From: Candidatus Bariatricus faecipullorum
GTDB lineage: Bacteria > Bacillota > Clostridia > Lachnospirales > Lachnospiraceae
NCBI GenBank assembly: GCA_019118525.1
Contig: DWYV01000062.1
Coordinates: 1-64,000, forward strand
Direction of reading: 5' to 3'
DNA: 64,000 nucleotides
Shown: positions 44,645 through 54,576 of the stretch, in pieces
Layout of the letters: each line of letters begins with the position of its first letter
Position numbering within the stretch: the stretch's first letter is position 1
Position numbers and translations under genes: made by a program
The notes under the pieces: generated by a model
Databases searched by the model: none
What the model saw: the letters and a program-made list of their open reading frames with translations, nothing else
Told to the model about the DNA's origin: nothing

Positions 44645-45271
44645 CTAGCGGATGTGCTCCAGCACTCCGTTATAAATCCGGTCGCTTACTGTCCGGGACT
44701 CCTCAATCAGGGCATCTGCCCGGGCATTCATCTCTTCTGCCCGCTCCCGGTTCTTCATCAGCCTTGTGTTGATAAATACGTTCAGGGACGCGCCTTCCAG
44801 GGCAGCCCGGGCAAACAGGATTCCCACGCCCACATCGCTTAAGGCGATACGGCTTCCCTTTTCTCCCAGCACCTCCAGAAGCTGTTCGGTTTTTAATACG
44901 GTCTCCATAATCTGCAGAGGCACCACACTGGCCTCGTAAAGGGCCTGCTCCATTACTTTTTCCTTTTCCAGGCGCTGTTCTTCGGTCTCTTTTGGCAGTC
45001 CGTAGGCGCGGGAAAGGGGTTCAAAAGCGCGGGCGTCGGCGTCGGCCAGCTCCACCAGTTCTTTCTGTAAATCCGACAGTTTTTCCCGGACTTCGATAAT
45101 CTCGTCCTCCACCTCTGCATACTTCTTCTTCCCTACGGTCAGGTTTGCCACCATCATGCCCAGGGCAGAGCCGAATGCCCCCACAGCGGCAGAGGCACCG
45201 CCGCCTCCGGGAACCGGCTCTTTAGAGGAAAGCACCTCCAGAAATTCCGTCGTCTTTTTTTCCAGCATCAT
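44645..45271 (-). CDS. fchA: Methenyltetrahydrofolate cyclohydrolase/cyclodeaminase FchA
   Basis: A 208-residue helical protein of the formiminotransferase-cyclodeaminase C-domain family, with SSKEPVPGGGGASAAVGAFG near the N-terminus and LSDVGVGILFARAALEGA later. In acetogens and purine fermenters this stand-alone form hydrolyses methenyl-THF to formyl-THF. No glutamate formiminotransferase or histidine-degradation gene is near. Placed between fhs and folD, it most likely works as the cyclohydrolase. FolD also has this activity, so the step is duplicated. Confidence 0.9.
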   Translation of the reverse strand: MMLEKKTTEFLEVLSSKEPVPGGGGASAAVGAFGSALGMMVANLTVGKKKYAEVEDEIIEVREKLSDLQKELVELADADARAFEPLSRAYGLPKETEEQRLEKEKVMEQALYEASVVPLQIMETVLKTEQLLEVLGEKGSRIALSDVGVGILFARAALEGASLNVFINTRLMKNRERAEEMNARADALIEESRTVSDRIYNGVLEHIR

Positions 45272-45285
45272 ATCCTTTCCGCCTC

Positions 45286-46965
45286 CTAAAACAGTCCGGA
45301 AATTACTCCGTTTTCGTCCACGTCAATCTTTTCCGCCGCCGGGACTTTGGGCAGTCCGGGCATCTTCATAATATCTCCCGTCAGGGCTACCAGGAATCCG
45401 GCTCCCGCGGAAGCAGTAATGTCCCGGATGGTAATGCGGAAATGCTCCGGTCTTCCCAGCTTTTTCGCGTCGTCGGTCAGAGAATACTGATTCTTTGCCA
45501 TGCAGATGGGCAGATTCCCCAGACCGATGTTTTCCAGGTTCTGGATTTCCTTATTTGCCTTCGGCATGTAATCCACGCCGTCCGCTCCGTAAATCTTTGT
45601 GGCAATGGCCTCGATTTTTTCTTTAATGGGAGCCTCTGTGTCATAGGCATACTGCAGACTGCTTTCGGTATCGCACAGACGCACGACTTCCCGTGCCAGT
45701 TCCTCGCCGCCTTCGCCGCCTTTGGCCCATACTTCGGACAGCGCCACGTTGACGCCGCATTCCCCGCATTTCTTTCTTACCAGCTCCAGCTCTGCCTCCG
45801 TGTCCGTGGGGAACCGGTTGATGGCCACTACGACCGGAAGATGGAACACACCGGTAATGTTTTCTATGTGTTTCATCAGGTTGGGCATTCCCTTTTCCAG
45901 TGCTTCCAGATTCTCTTCGGAAAGCTCTGCCTTCGGAACACCGCCGTTGTATTTCAAAGCTCTTACGGTAGCCACCAGGATTACGGCACTGGGCTCTATG
46001 CCTGCCATCCGGCACTTGATATCCAGGAATTTTTCTGCTCCCAGATCCGCGCCGAAGCCTGCCTCCGTTACCATGTAATCGACCAGCTTCATGCCCATTT
46101 TTGTGGCAATGACACTGTTACAGCCGTGAGCAATATTGGCAAAAGGACCGCCGTGAATAAAGGCCGGGGTGCCTTCCAGGGTCTGTACCAGGTTGGGCTT
46201 TAAGGCGTCTTTTAACAGAGCGGCAACTGCGCCTTCCGCATGCAGGTCCCCTGCCGTCACCGGTTTTCCGTCCCGGCTGTAAGCCACAATGATTCTGGCC
46301 ACCCGGTTTTTCAGGTCCACAATATCGCTGGAGAGGCAGAACACCGCCATAATCTCGGAAGCCACGGTAATGTCAAATCCATCCTGTCTTGGTACACCGT
46401 CTGTCTTGGCTCCCAGACCGTCCACGATATTTCTCAGCTGCCGGTCGTTCATGTCCACACAGCGTCTCCAGGTTACTCTCCGGGTGTCAATATCCAGCGC
46501 GTTTCCCTGATGGATATGGTTGTCCAGCATGGCGGCAATCAGGTTGTTGGCCGCTCCGATGGCATGAATGTCCCCGGTAAAATGCAGGTTGATATCTTCC
46601 ATGGGAACCACCTGGGCGTATCCGCCTCCCGCGGCGCCTCCCTTCACACCGAATACCGGGCCAAGAGAGGGCTCCCTGAGCGCCACCATCGTCTTTTTCC
46701 CAATCCGGTTCAGGGCGTCCGCCACTCCGATGGTAGTGGTGGTCTTTCCCTCTCCTGCAGGAGTGGGGTTGATGGCAGTCACCAGAATCAGCTTTGCATC
46801 CGGCCTGTTTACCAGCTCATTTTTATAATACCGGTAATCGATTTTTGCCTTGTACTTCCCATAATGCTCTACATACTCTTCCGGAATTCCAATCGACGCG
46901 GCAATGTCGCTGACCGGCTGCATCGTGGCTTCCTGCGCAATCTCAATATCACTTTTTGCTCCCAT
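45286..46965 (-). CDS. fhs: Formate-tetrahydrofolate ligase
   Basis: A 559-residue enzyme (formyl-THF synthetase) that makes 10-formyl-THF from formate, THF and ATP, reversibly. The phosphate loop is [13 protein letters not shown] (about 68-80), and [20 protein letters not shown] and [13 protein letters not shown] are family-specific. The length is standard. Run in reverse it gains one ATP from formyl-THF. It is the seventh gene of the operon, 25 bases after lpdA. Confidence 0.97.
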   Translation of the reverse strand: MGAKSDIEIAQEATMQPVSDIAASIGIPEEYVEHYGKYKAKIDYRYYKNELVNRPDAKLILVTAINPTPAGEGKTTTTIGVADALNRIGKKTMVALREPSLGPVFGVKGGAAGGGYAQVVPMEDINLHFTGDIHAIGAANNLIAAMLDNHIHQGNALDIDTRRVTWRRCVDMNDRQLRNIVDGLGAKTDGVPRQDGFDITVASEIMAVFCLSSDIVDLKNRVARIIVAYSRDGKPVTAGDLHAEGAVAALLKDALKPNLVQTLEGTPAFIHGGPFANIAHGCNSVIATKMGMKLVDYMVTEAGFGADLGAEKFLDIKCRMAGIEPSAVILVATVRALKYNGGVPKAELSEENLEALEKGMPNLMKHIENITGVFHLPVVVAINRFPTDTEAELELVRKKCGECGVNVALSEVWAKGGEGGEELAREVVRLCDTESSLQYAYDTEAPIKEKIEAIATKIYGADGVDYMPKANKEIQNLENIGLGNLPICMAKNQYSLTDDAKKLGRPEHFRITIRDITASAGAGFLVALTGDIMKMPGLPKVPAAEKIDVDENGVISGLF

Positions 46966-46990
46966 ACGTCCATCCTCCTTGTTCTTCCAC

Positions 46991-48397
46991 TTAACGCTTC
47001 TTTTTCGGCATCACATGGATAGCGCCGCCTTCCAGTTCTTCCAGGGCTTCCCCCACGCCTTCATTGTAAGTGGGGTGGGCCCGCATGGCCCGGGAAAGCT
47101 GTGCCGCCGTCAGACGGCAGGCCACTGCCGTGGCAAATTCTCCAATCATGTCCGTGGCCCTGGCGCACATCATCTGGGCTCCCAAAATGACGCCCGTCTC
47201 TTCCTCAGCCACCACTTTTATAAATCCACGCTCTTCCCTGGTAATCAGGGATTTGCCGTTGGCGCTCATAATGTATTTGGCGGTTTTTACCGGAATGCCC
47301 TGCTCTTTCGCCTCGTCTTCGGTGATTCCCACGCAGGCAATCTCCGGACTGGTATAGACACAGCTGGGCACTACAGTTACATCCTGGGAGGGTTCCTTCC
47401 CTGCCAGCCGCTCTGCCACGGCCATTCCCTGGGCGCTGGCCGCATGCGCCAGCCAAATTCCCGGTATCAGGTCCCCGATGGCATAGACTTCCTCCAGGCT
47501 GGTACGGAAATTTTCGTCCACCAGAACCCGTCCTCTCTCCATGGCCGGAACGGCGCCTTCCGCAAAAAGGCCTTCCGTATTGGGCCGTCTGCCCACGGCG
47601 CAGAGGACATACTGGCCGCCTGCCGTCTGTTCTTTTTCCTTTTCCGTAAATACACAGACATACTGTCCGTCCTCTTCCTTCACACTCTGCACTGCTGCCG
47701 AAGTGTGAATCTCCACGCCCCGTTTTTTCAGAATCATTTTCAGATTCTGGGAAATCTCTTTATCCAGATTCGGTACCAGCCGGGGCATGGCCTCCAGAAT
47801 CGTAACCTTACAGCCCAGGGCGGCGTAAATCGTGGCGAATTCCACACTGATAACCCCGCCTCCGATAATCACCAGACTCTCCGGAGCTTCTGTCAGCCGA
47901 AACAGTTCATCACTGGTGAGCACTCCCGGCAGATCCATCCCCGGAAGGGGCAGCATCACCGGCACGGAGCCTGCAGCCAGAATGATGTGTTTCGCCCCGT
48001 ACACTTCGGTTCCTTCTTCGGAAGTGACCTGCACCTGGCGGTCTGCCAGCAGCATTCCCTTTCCGGAAATCAGGGTCACTCCGTTTCCTTTCAGGAGCTG
48101 TTCCACCCCCTGCACCAGCTTTTCCGTGGTCTCTTCTTTATAGGAAAGCATTTTCCCGTAATCAAAGGTTACGTGCTCCGCCCTCACACCGAAGACTTCC
48201 CCGTTTTTTGCCTCCTGATACAAAGAAGAGGCGTGAATCATTGCTTTCGCAGGAATACAGCCTCTGTTCAGGCAGGTTCCTCCCACCTGCCGCTCCTCTA
48301 TAACCGCGGTCTCCAGGCCCAGCTTCGCCGCCTTAATTGCGGCCACGTAGCCGCCCGGCCCGGCTCCCAGAACTATCAAATCAAATGTTTTTCCCAT
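46991..48397 (-). CDS. lpdA: Dihydrolipoyl dehydrogenase (L-protein)
   Basis: A 468-residue flavoprotein reoxidising the dihydrolipoyl arm of GcvH with NAD+. It has FAD-binding [17 protein letters not shown], the redox disulfide [14 protein letters not shown] and the C-terminal His-Glu pair in [16 protein letters not shown]. There is no N-terminal lipoyl domain. ATG 48397 has AGAGGTGAC upstream; the longer in-frame start overlaps lplA. As no pyruvate or branched-chain dehydrogenase is near, glycine cleavage is the likely partner system. Confidence 0.95.
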   Translation of the reverse strand: MGKTFDLIVLGAGPGGYVAAIKAAKLGLETAVIEERQVGGTCLNRGCIPAKAMIHASSLYQEAKNGEVFGVRAEHVTFDYGKMLSYKEETTEKLVQGVEQLLKGNGVTLISGKGMLLADRQVQVTSEEGTEVYGAKHIILAAGSVPVMLPLPGMDLPGVLTSDELFRLTEAPESLVIIGGGVISVEFATIYAALGCKVTILEAMPRLVPNLDKEISQNLKMILKKRGVEIHTSAAVQSVKEEDGQYVCVFTEKEKEQTAGGQYVLCAVGRRPNTEGLFAEGAVPAMERGRVLVDENFRTSLEEVYAIGDLIPGIWLAHAASAQGMAVAERLAGKEPSQDVTVVPSCVYTSPEIACVGITEDEAKEQGIPVKTAKYIMSANGKSLITREERGFIKVVAEEETGVILGAQMMCARATDMIGEFATAVACRLTAAQLSRAMRAHPTYNEGVGEALEELEGGAIHVMPKKKR

Positions 48398-48407
48398 TTT
48401 GTCACCT

Positions 48408-49406
48408 CTACTGTTCTTCCGCCTCTGTCCAGTCTGCCATATCAGCAAGCAGAATCCGTTCGCTCTCTTTTGCTGCCTGCCGGCTTCTGAGGCGCGCTGC
48501 AATCTCCAGCATCCGGAACCGGGTTCCTTTCAGAAGCTCCGGAAGCTCCATCATCAGGCCCGGATTCAGGGAGTCGGAATAGACCTGCACATCCCGGATA
48601 ATTCCCTGGTCCGCCTGAAAGCGGAGTGTCACTTCTCCCCAGGAAAACCGCCGGCTCATCTCATACTGGAACTCCATCTTCCGTCCGTACAGCCACTCCC
48701 AGGAGGCATATTTCTCCCGGAGTTCCCGGATTTCCTCCGTGTCCATATCCCCTGCCGGCAGAGACACGGCCCTCCCGCCGTATACGTTTTCAAAAGCCAG
48801 CCGCAGGGCCTCCTTCATCTGGTCCGCCGTAAGCCCCGGCACATATTCCGACAGATTGACCACCCGGGCATGAACCGAATCCACGCCTTTGGATTTCAGC
48901 TTTTCCCGGGATACCGTCAGGTACCGGGACATGTCTTCCATATTTACATGCATCATCAGTGTGCCGTGATGATAACAGTGCTCTTCCTGCTCATAAAACG
49001 CATTCCCGGAAAATTTTCTTCCCTCTGACTGCAGGTCGTTCCGTCCGGATTTTTCCGCCGGTACGCCCAGAGACCGGACCGCTTCCAGGATGACTTCCAG
49101 CTGTCTGGGAATCCTGTAATCCTTACGGTTTACCAGAAACGTAAAATTCAGGTTCCCCAGGTCATGGTACACGGCCCCGCCCCCGGATAGTCTGCGGGCC
49201 AGATGGCCTCCCTCAGCCTCCAGCTTCCCGGTCAGACATTCCTTCCAGGCATTCTGGTTCCGTCCGATGACCACGGTGTTCTGATTCTGCCAGAGATAAA
49301 GAATACACTGTCCATTCTGACAGCGGCGGAGGAGATACTCCTCCACCGCCAGATTTGCATAAGGGTCATATTCTGTGCTTTCAACACAGAGCAGCTGTTT
49401 TATCAT
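48408..49406 (-). CDS. lplA: Lipoate-protein ligase
   Basis: A 332-residue LplA that activates lipoate with ATP and transfers it to carrier lysines. The catalytic domain has YLWQNQNTVVIGRNQNAW, ARRLSGGGAVYHDLGNLNF and the catalytic lysine segment SEGRKFSGNAFYE. A C-terminal accessory domain (about 245-330) follows. In this operon its target is GcvH. It overlaps the gcvPB stop by 4 bases. Confidence 0.95.
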   Translation of the reverse strand: MIKQLLCVESTEYDPYANLAVEEYLLRRCQNGQCILYLWQNQNTVVIGRNQNAWKECLTGKLEAEGGHLARRLSGGGAVYHDLGNLNFTFLVNRKDYRIPRQLEVILEAVRSLGVPAEKSGRNDLQSEGRKFSGNAFYEQEEHCYHHGTLMMHVNMEDMSRYLTVSREKLKSKGVDSVHARVVNLSEYVPGLTADQMKEALRLAFENVYGGRAVSLPAGDMDTEEIRELREKYASWEWLYGRKMEFQYEMSRRFSWGEVTLRFQADQGIIRDVQVYSDSLNPGLMMELPELLKGTRFRMLEIAARLRSRQAAKESERILLADMADWTEAEEQ

Positions 49407-50839
49407 AACGATTCCTCAAAGCGGTAGCGAAGCACCGGATGTCTGGCTGCCGTCACCTCATCCAGACGGCTTACCGGTGTGGTTACCGGAGCTTCATGCA
49501 GGCTTTCCGGATTCAACCGTGCCAGCTCATAAAGGCTGCGGAATACTTCGATAGCGTCATCCAGGGTTTCCCTGGACTCGGTCTCCGTCGGTTCCACCAT
49601 CAGAGCCTCGTCCACAATCAGCGGGAAGTACATGGTCGGCGGATGAATGCCGTGGTCCAGAAGTCCTTTGGCAATATCCATGGCAGATACGCCCGTCTCT
49701 TTTTTCAGAGACGCAAGACTCATTACAAATTCATGCATACACACCTGGTCATAGGCCATATCATACAGGTCCTTCAGTTTAAACATCATATAATTTGCAT
49801 TCAGAACGGCATTACGGCTTGCTTCCGGGATTCCTTCCCTGCCGAGAGTCAGAATATACGTCAGGGCTTTGACCACCACCTGAAAATTCCCGTAAAAGCT
49901 CTTCATCTCTCCGATACTGGAGGCCGGTTTCCGGAAGGTCAGTACCTCTTCTCCTTCCACCAGCTTCGACGGAAGAAATTCCGCCAGGAACTGTTTGCAT
50001 CCCACCGGGCCGCTTCCCGGTCCTCCGCCGCCGTGGGGCGTGGCAAAGGTTTTGTGCAGATTCAGATGAATCACATCGAAGCCCATGTCTCCCGGGCGCA
50101 CCGTTCCCATGACCGCATTTAAGTTCGCACCATCATAATAACACAGTCCGCCGCATTCATGTATAATTTTTGTGATTTCCAGGATATTTTTGTCAAAAAG
50201 TCCTACCGTATTAGGGTTGGTCAGCATTAAGCCTGCAACATCCTCCCCTGCTGCCTCCCGCAGTTTTTCCAGATTCACACATCCGTCCGGGCCGGAGGGT
50301 ACGCTGACTACAGAGTAGCCCGCCATGGCAGCGCTGGCCGGATTGGTTCCGTGGGCGGAGTCGGGCACAATGATTTTCGTCCGTTTTGTATCGTTTCTGC
50401 TTTCGTGGTATGTCTTTATCAGCAGAAGGCCGGTAAACTCGCCGTGAGCGCCTGCTGCCGGCTGAAATGTCATCCGGTCCATGCCGGTAATCTCGCAGAG
50501 ATATGTTTCTGAAAACTTCAGCACTTTCAGACAGCCCTGCGCCGTCTCTTCGGGCTGTAACGGATGAATCTCCGTAAATCCCGGCAGATTCGCCGTCTCT
50601 TCGTCAATTCTGGGATTGTATTTCATCGTGCAGGAGCCCAGCGGGTAAAATCCATCGTTGACGCCGTGAGATTTTTTTGCAAGCTCCGAATAATGTCTGC
50701 CAAGTTCTCCTTCGGAGAGTTCCGGCAGATGCAGTTTTTTCTCCCGTCTGTCCTTTTTCGGAAGCGTCACTGTCTCCACTTCGCAGGGCGGGAGGACGGA
50801 CGTGCCCCGTCCCGGTCTGCTTTTTTCAAATACTAACAT
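49403..50839 (-). CDS. gcvPB: Glycine dehydrogenase (decarboxylating) subunit 2
   Basis: A 478-residue P-protein subunit of the split type. It carries the PLP-binding lysine in NLHKTFATPHGGGGPGSGPV and the N-terminal segment GFYPLGSCTMKYNPR. With subunit 1 it decarboxylates glycine and passes the aminomethyl group to lipoyl-GcvH. GGGAGG precedes ATG 50839. Its start overlaps the gcvPA stop by 7 bases, giving coupled synthesis of the two subunits. Confidence 0.96.
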   Translation of the reverse strand: MLVFEKSRPGRGTSVLPPCEVETVTLPKKDRREKKLHLPELSEGELGRHYSELAKKSHGVNDGFYPLGSCTMKYNPRIDEETANLPGFTEIHPLQPEETAQGCLKVLKFSETYLCEITGMDRMTFQPAAGAHGEFTGLLLIKTYHESRNDTKRTKIIVPDSAHGTNPASAAMAGYSVVSVPSGPDGCVNLEKLREAAGEDVAGLMLTNPNTVGLFDKNILEITKIIHECGGLCYYDGANLNAVMGTVRPGDMGFDVIHLNLHKTFATPHGGGGPGSGPVGCKQFLAEFLPSKLVEGEEVLTFRKPASSIGEMKSFYGNFQVVVKALTYILTLGREGIPEASRNAVLNANYMMFKLKDLYDMAYDQVCMHEFVMSLASLKKETGVSAMDIAKGLLDHGIHPPTMYFPLIVDEALMVEPTETESRETLDDAIEVFRSLYELARLNPESLHEAPVTTPVSRLDEVTAARHPVLRYRFEESL

Positions 50840-52152
50840 TCTGACACCTCCCTTACTGTGCGGATGACTCTGTCCATCTCTTCTTTTGTGTTCATCTCTG
50901 TACAGCACCAGAGAATCCGTCTGTCATCCAGGGGAAGACCGCCCAGAATATCCTGCTCATCCAGTGCCTTCAGGATTTTTTCGGCAGGAACCTCTGAGGA
51001 AGTCACAAACTCATGGAAAAATTCTCCTTGATTTTCTACGGTACATCCAGTTTCCGCAAGACCTTTTGCCAGGTAGTGCGCTCCAGACATACTGGAGACG
51101 GCTGCCTGCTCAAGCCCTGCTTCTCCCATGGCGGCAAGATACACTCCAACGGCCAGAGCACACAGCGCCTGGTTGGAGCAGATGTTACTGGATGCTTTCT
51201 CCCGCCGGATATGCTGTTCCCTTGCCTGCAGGGTCAGCACATAGCCTGTTTTTCCATTGCGGTCCGTCGTCTGCCCGACGATTCTTCCCGGCAGTTTCCG
51301 TTTCATGGCATCGGTGCAGGCCATAAATCCCAGGTAGGGGCCGCCAAAGGAAAGAGGCAGTCCCAGAGGCTGGCCGTCTCCCACGGCCACATCGGCGCCA
51401 TACTCTGCCGGTGTTTTCATAATTCCCAGAGAGATGGGATTTACCCCCATCACCAGCTTTGCCCCCGCTTCGTGTACCGCCTCTGCCACCGTTTCCGGAT
51501 TTTCCAGCGTTCCATAGTAATTGGGATGCTGTATGTATACGCAGGCGGTTTCTTTATCCAGATGACTTTTCAGCCATTCTGTATCTGTGACGCCGTCTTT
51601 TTCCGGGATTTCCTCTGTCTCCATCCCGTTTCCGAAGCAGTACGTCTTTATGACTTCCCTTACCTCCGGCTGGGCTGTGGAGGAGATGTAAGCTTTGCTG
51701 CGCTTTCTCTCCCGGCACATGGCCACTCCTTCTGCCGCGGCAGTTGCGCCGTCATAGACAGAAGCGTTGGAAACGTCCATTCCGGTCAGTTCGCAAATCA
51801 TGGTCTGATATTCAAAAATCGACTGCAGGATTCCCTGGCTGATTTCCGCCTGGTACGGCGTATAGGCCGTCTGCAGGTTTTCCTTGGAAATCACGCTTTT
51901 TACCATCGCCGGAATATAATGGCGGTATGCTCCGGCTCCCCGGAAAATGGAAGGATACACTTTATTTTCTGCCGCAATGCCTTCCAGCACCCGGCGGACT
52001 TCCAGCTCGGATTTTCCCTCCGGTATATCCAGGCTTCCTTTCAGAAGCACTTCGTCCGGAATGCTGGCAAACAGTTCTTCCATGGACTGAAAGCCAATAT
52101 CCTGAAGCATCTGCTTCTGTTCTTCTTTTGTACTGGGTACATAGCTTCCCAT
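50833..52152 (-). CDS. gcvPA: Glycine dehydrogenase (decarboxylating) subunit 1
   Basis: A 439-residue P-protein subunit, starting MGSYVPSTKEEQKQMLQDIG. It shows AYTPYQAEISQGILQSIFEY, the CELTGMDVSNASVYDGATA motif and FGGPYLGFMA, all typical of GcvPA. ATG 52152 is 19 bases after the gcvH stop, with GGTGG as a modest ribosome binding site; GTG 52164 is an alternative. It forms a heterotetramer with GcvPB. Confidence 0.95.
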   Translation of the reverse strand: MGSYVPSTKEEQKQMLQDIGFQSMEELFASIPDEVLLKGSLDIPEGKSELEVRRVLEGIAAENKVYPSIFRGAGAYRHYIPAMVKSVISKENLQTAYTPYQAEISQGILQSIFEYQTMICELTGMDVSNASVYDGATAAAEGVAMCRERKRSKAYISSTAQPEVREVIKTYCFGNGMETEEIPEKDGVTDTEWLKSHLDKETACVYIQHPNYYGTLENPETVAEAVHEAGAKLVMGVNPISLGIMKTPAEYGADVAVGDGQPLGLPLSFGGPYLGFMACTDAMKRKLPGRIVGQTTDRNGKTGYVLTLQAREQHIRREKASSNICSNQALCALAVGVYLAAMGEAGLEQAAVSSMSGAHYLAKGLAETGCTVENQGEFFHEFVTSSEVPAEKILKALDEQDILGGLPLDDRRILWCCTEMNTKEEMDRVIRTVREVSEC

Positions 52153-52171
52153 AGCCTGTGCCACCGCCTTT

Positions 52172-52555
52172 CTATGAATTCTTTTCTTCTTCTGCCCAGG
52201 CCTCATATTCTTCTGCCGTAAGAAGCTCCTCTGTGTCTGTAATCTCTTTCACCTTGATAAACCAGGCGTCATAAGGCGCTTCATTGATGGATTCCGGGGC
52301 GTCCAGCAGCGCTTCATTGATTTCGCTTACCACGCCGGATACCGGTGAATATACATCGGATACGGCCTTTACCGATTCCACATCTCCAAATGCCTCTCCT
52401 ACTGTCACTTCGTCCCCTTCTTCCGGAAGGTTTACAAACACCAGGTCGCCCAGTTCGGACTGTGCATAGTCGGTAAGCCCGACCGTTACTTCGCCGTCTT
52501 CTTCTTTTACCCACTCATGTGATTTTGAATATTTCAGTTCTTCTCTTAATTCCAT
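52172..52555 (-). CDS. gcvH: Glycine cleavage system H protein
   Basis: A 127-residue lipoyl carrier. The lipoylated lysine is K63 in [15 protein letters not shown], inside the usual HEWV...[16 protein letters not shown] frame. It shuttles the aminomethyl group from the P-protein to GcvT and is reoxidised by LpdA. It lies 36 bases after gcvT and is the second gene of the operon. The encoded LplA should lipoylate it. Confidence 0.97.
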   Translation of the reverse strand: MELREELKYSKSHEWVKEEDGEVTVGLTDYAQSELGDLVFVNLPEEGDEVTVGEAFGDVESVKAVSDVYSPVSGVVSEINEALLDAPESINEAPYDAWFIKVKEITDTEELLTAEEYEAWAEEEKNS

Positions 52556-52591
52556 TCTTTTTTTCTCCTTTTCTTTTCACTCTGTTTTGTT

Positions 52592-53680
52592 TTATTTGCT
52601 GCGTTTGTAGAAGGGCAGCGGTACAATTTCCGCCTCCACTCTTCTGCCTCTTACGTCTACTTCCACTTTGCTTCCTTCTTCACAGGATTTCGCATCCACC
52701 AGGGCCATGGCCACCGGGTATCCCAGGTAAGGACAGTGCGTACCGGAAGTGGTGCGTCCCACTTTCTGCCCGTCCACGTAGACATCCTGCTCTTCCCGGA
52801 TAATGCCTCTTCCGGTTACCTTCATTCCCACTCTCTTAATTGCGGGCTCGCCGCTTTCTTCCATAGCGGCTTTTCCGATAAAGTTTTCTTTCTTCATCTT
52901 CACGGCAAAATTCAGACCCGTTTCCAGAGGTGTGACCTCATCGTTCATCTCATGTCCGTAAAGGGGCATTGCCGCCTCCATGCGCAGAGTGTCCCGGGCG
53001 CCCAGTCCGCAGGGAATCAGTCCCTCGTCTTTTCCTGCTTCCAGAAGCATATCCCACATTTTCTCCGCATTTTCACTGGCCAGATAAAGCTCCACTCCGT
53101 CTTCACCGGTATATCCCGTTTTAGAGATGATGCAGGGAATTCCGGCCACATCCGTGTCAAATACAGCATGATAATACTTTTTCGGGATATGGTCTTCCTC
53201 TGTAAGCTTTCTCAGGGTTTCCATGGCCTTAGGGCCCTGAAGCGCCAGCTGGGCATACTGGTCAGACACATCGGTGAAGGTGACCTCCCCGAACTGGTGG
53301 TCCAGCATCCACTGGTAATCCTTATCTTTGTTGGCCGCATTCACCACGATAAAATAGTGGCCATCGGACTTTTTGTACACAATCAGGTCATCCACGGTTC
53401 CGCCTTTTTCGTTGCACATAGGACTGTACCTGGCCTGACCGTCCACCAGGTTGTCATAGTTGTTTGTAAGGAGCATCTGCAGATTTGCCACGGCATCCTT
53501 TCCTTCGCACAGAATCTCTCCCATGTGTGAGACATCGAACAGACCGGCCTGGGTCCGCACAGCCATATGCTCTTTGATGACGCCGGTCTGATACTGCACC
53601 GGAAGACTGTAGCCTGCAAAAGGCACCATCTTTCCGCCTGCCTTTACATGTGCGTCATAAAGCGGGGTTTTCCGTTCCAT
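52592..53680 (-). CDS. gcvT: Aminomethyltransferase (T-protein)
   Basis: A 362-residue folate-binding enzyme releasing NH3 and forming 5,10-methylene-THF from the GcvH aminomethyl arm. It opens [20 protein letters not shown] and has the folate-site [24 protein letters not shown] and [23 protein letters not shown] 53680 is preceded by GGAGG at 9 bases; ATG 53689 would be directly on the site. It is the first gene after the glycine riboswitch. Confidence 0.96.
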   Translation of the reverse strand: MERKTPLYDAHVKAGGKMVPFAGYSLPVQYQTGVIKEHMAVRTQAGLFDVSHMGEILCEGKDAVANLQMLLTNNYDNLVDGQARYSPMCNEKGGTVDDLIVYKKSDGHYFIVVNAANKDKDYQWMLDHQFGEVTFTDVSDQYAQLALQGPKAMETLRKLTEEDHIPKKYYHAVFDTDVAGIPCIISKTGYTGEDGVELYLASENAEKMWDMLLEAGKDEGLIPCGLGARDTLRMEAAMPLYGHEMNDEVTPLETGLNFAVKMKKENFIGKAAMEESGEPAIKRVGMKVTGRGIIREEQDVYVDGQKVGRTTSGTHCPYLGYPVAMALVDAKSCEEGSKVEVDVRGRRVEAEIVPLPFYKRSK

Positions 53681-53861
53681 ACTTACCATCCTCCTTTTTT
53701 TCATCCAGAGACACTCTTGTCTGCCTTGCCGGGCGATGTTTTATTTCATAGAAAATTTTCATGGGCCGCGGAGCGTTTATCAGATGGGTGGTTCTCACAT
53801 CTGATAAATTTTCTATAAAATAGAAGACAGGGAAATCGAAATTTTTCATTTCATTTCCCTG
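53681..53861 (-). promoter_or_regulatory. gcv leader: expression platform of the glycine riboswitch
   Basis: Two strong hairpins follow the aptamer: GACAGGGAAA with TTTCCCTGTC (about 53826-53863) and TTTATCAGATG with CATCTGATAAA (about 53788-53818). A weaker long pairing, TAGAAAATTT with AAATTTTCTA, encloses the second. The first could exchange with the aptamer 3' side. Neither has a full T run, so whether control is by termination or otherwise is unclear. Confidence 0.5.
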
Positions 53862-53982
53862 TCCGTCGTTCAGAGTCTCGTCCAAATCCAGTTCTTTTTA
53901 CCTGAGAGTTTCAGGTTTCCCTTTGCCCCTTCGGTTCTATTGTGCAGTTTACACAACAGCATCTCTTAGATTCTTCATACGA
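53862..53982 (-). ncRNA. Glycine riboswitch, single aptamer
   Basis: Read leftwards from 53982, the conserved gcvT-RNA core is visible: ACCGAAGGGGCAAA, then AAACTCTCAGGTAAAAAGAA, CTGGAT, and GACGAGACTCTG. A purine-rich CTAAGAGATGCTG begins the element. Only one such core is present between the promoter and gcvT, so it is a singlet and not the common tandem. In gcv operons glycine binding normally turns expression on. It therefore should control all nine downstream genes. Confidence 0.9.
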
Positions 53983-54003
53983 TTGTTTAATTTTTGTGGT
54001 TTC

Positions 54004-54032
54004 ATTATAACGGAAACCGGTATCCACGTCAA
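54004..54032 (-). promoter_or_regulatory. Sigma-A promoter of the gcv-C1 operon
   Basis: Read leftwards, TTGACG (54032-54027) and TATAAT (54009-54004) are exactly 17 bases apart. RNA from here begins just ahead of the glycine aptamer. Confidence 0.88.
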
Positions 54033-54084
54033 CAATTGTCTGTTTTTTCACATATTTTCCCTGTTCCTGCTATGATGGCAGTAT

Positions 54085-54531
54085 CGGAAGCAGAAAAACA
54101 TCGTCTGCGGAGATGGTTCCACCAACCTTGCAACCGTATCCTGGTATACGTATCTGTCCTATCACCCGGACATGATTGCCTATGCCATGGCAAAAACTTC
54201 CTACAGCGGAGAGATGGTGCGAAGAACCGGAAAGGTCATTCTTACTGTCCCCGGCGCTGATATTGCAGAAGAGGTCATGGGATTTGGAAGCACAACCGGA
54301 CGGGATACCGACAAAGTGGAAAAGTTTTAGACTGTGCTTTCGGAAGTGGACGGGTGCAGTATTAAGATTCCCGAACACAGCCGTCTGGCTCTTGTATGCA
54401 GTTTAAAGGAATACCATGAAACCGGGGACCATTATCTGTATATCTGTAATGTGGAGCAGGTCTATGGCAATCCGGAGGAAAAGGCTCTGTTTGCCTGGAA
54501 AGGATACTCTCAGCTCCGGCCGGCGGAATAA
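54085..54531 (+). pseudogene. Flavin reductase-family (FMN-binding split barrel) remnant
   Basis: The frame reads KQKNIVCGDGSTNLATVSWY, then HPDMIAYAMAKTSYSGEMVR, TGKVILTVPG and IAEEVMGFGSTTGRDTDKVEKF. There a TAG (54328-54330) stands where CAG would be expected. It then continues TVLSEVDGCSIKIPEHSRLA to a normal-looking end, QLRPAE. This is the RutF/DIM6-like flavin reductase fold. No start codon or ribosome binding site precedes the frame; a TGA lies at 54073 and the N-terminal ~20 residues are gone. One truncation plus one nonsense codon make it a pseudogene. An internal GTG (54334) opens only a 65-residue fragment. Confidence 0.8.
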
Positions 54532-54532
54532 G

Positions 54533-54567
54533 AAAAACCGGTGGGGCTTTCACCTCACCGGTTTTTT
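54533..54567. terminator. Terminator at the end of the ribosomal operon
   Basis: AAAAACCGGTG pairs with CACCGGTTTTT around a loop that can pair further, with T runs on both strands. It lies 10 bases beyond the rplQ stop and also serves the convergent flavin reductase remnant. Confidence 0.88.
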
Positions 54568-54576
54568 ACGCTTTCC

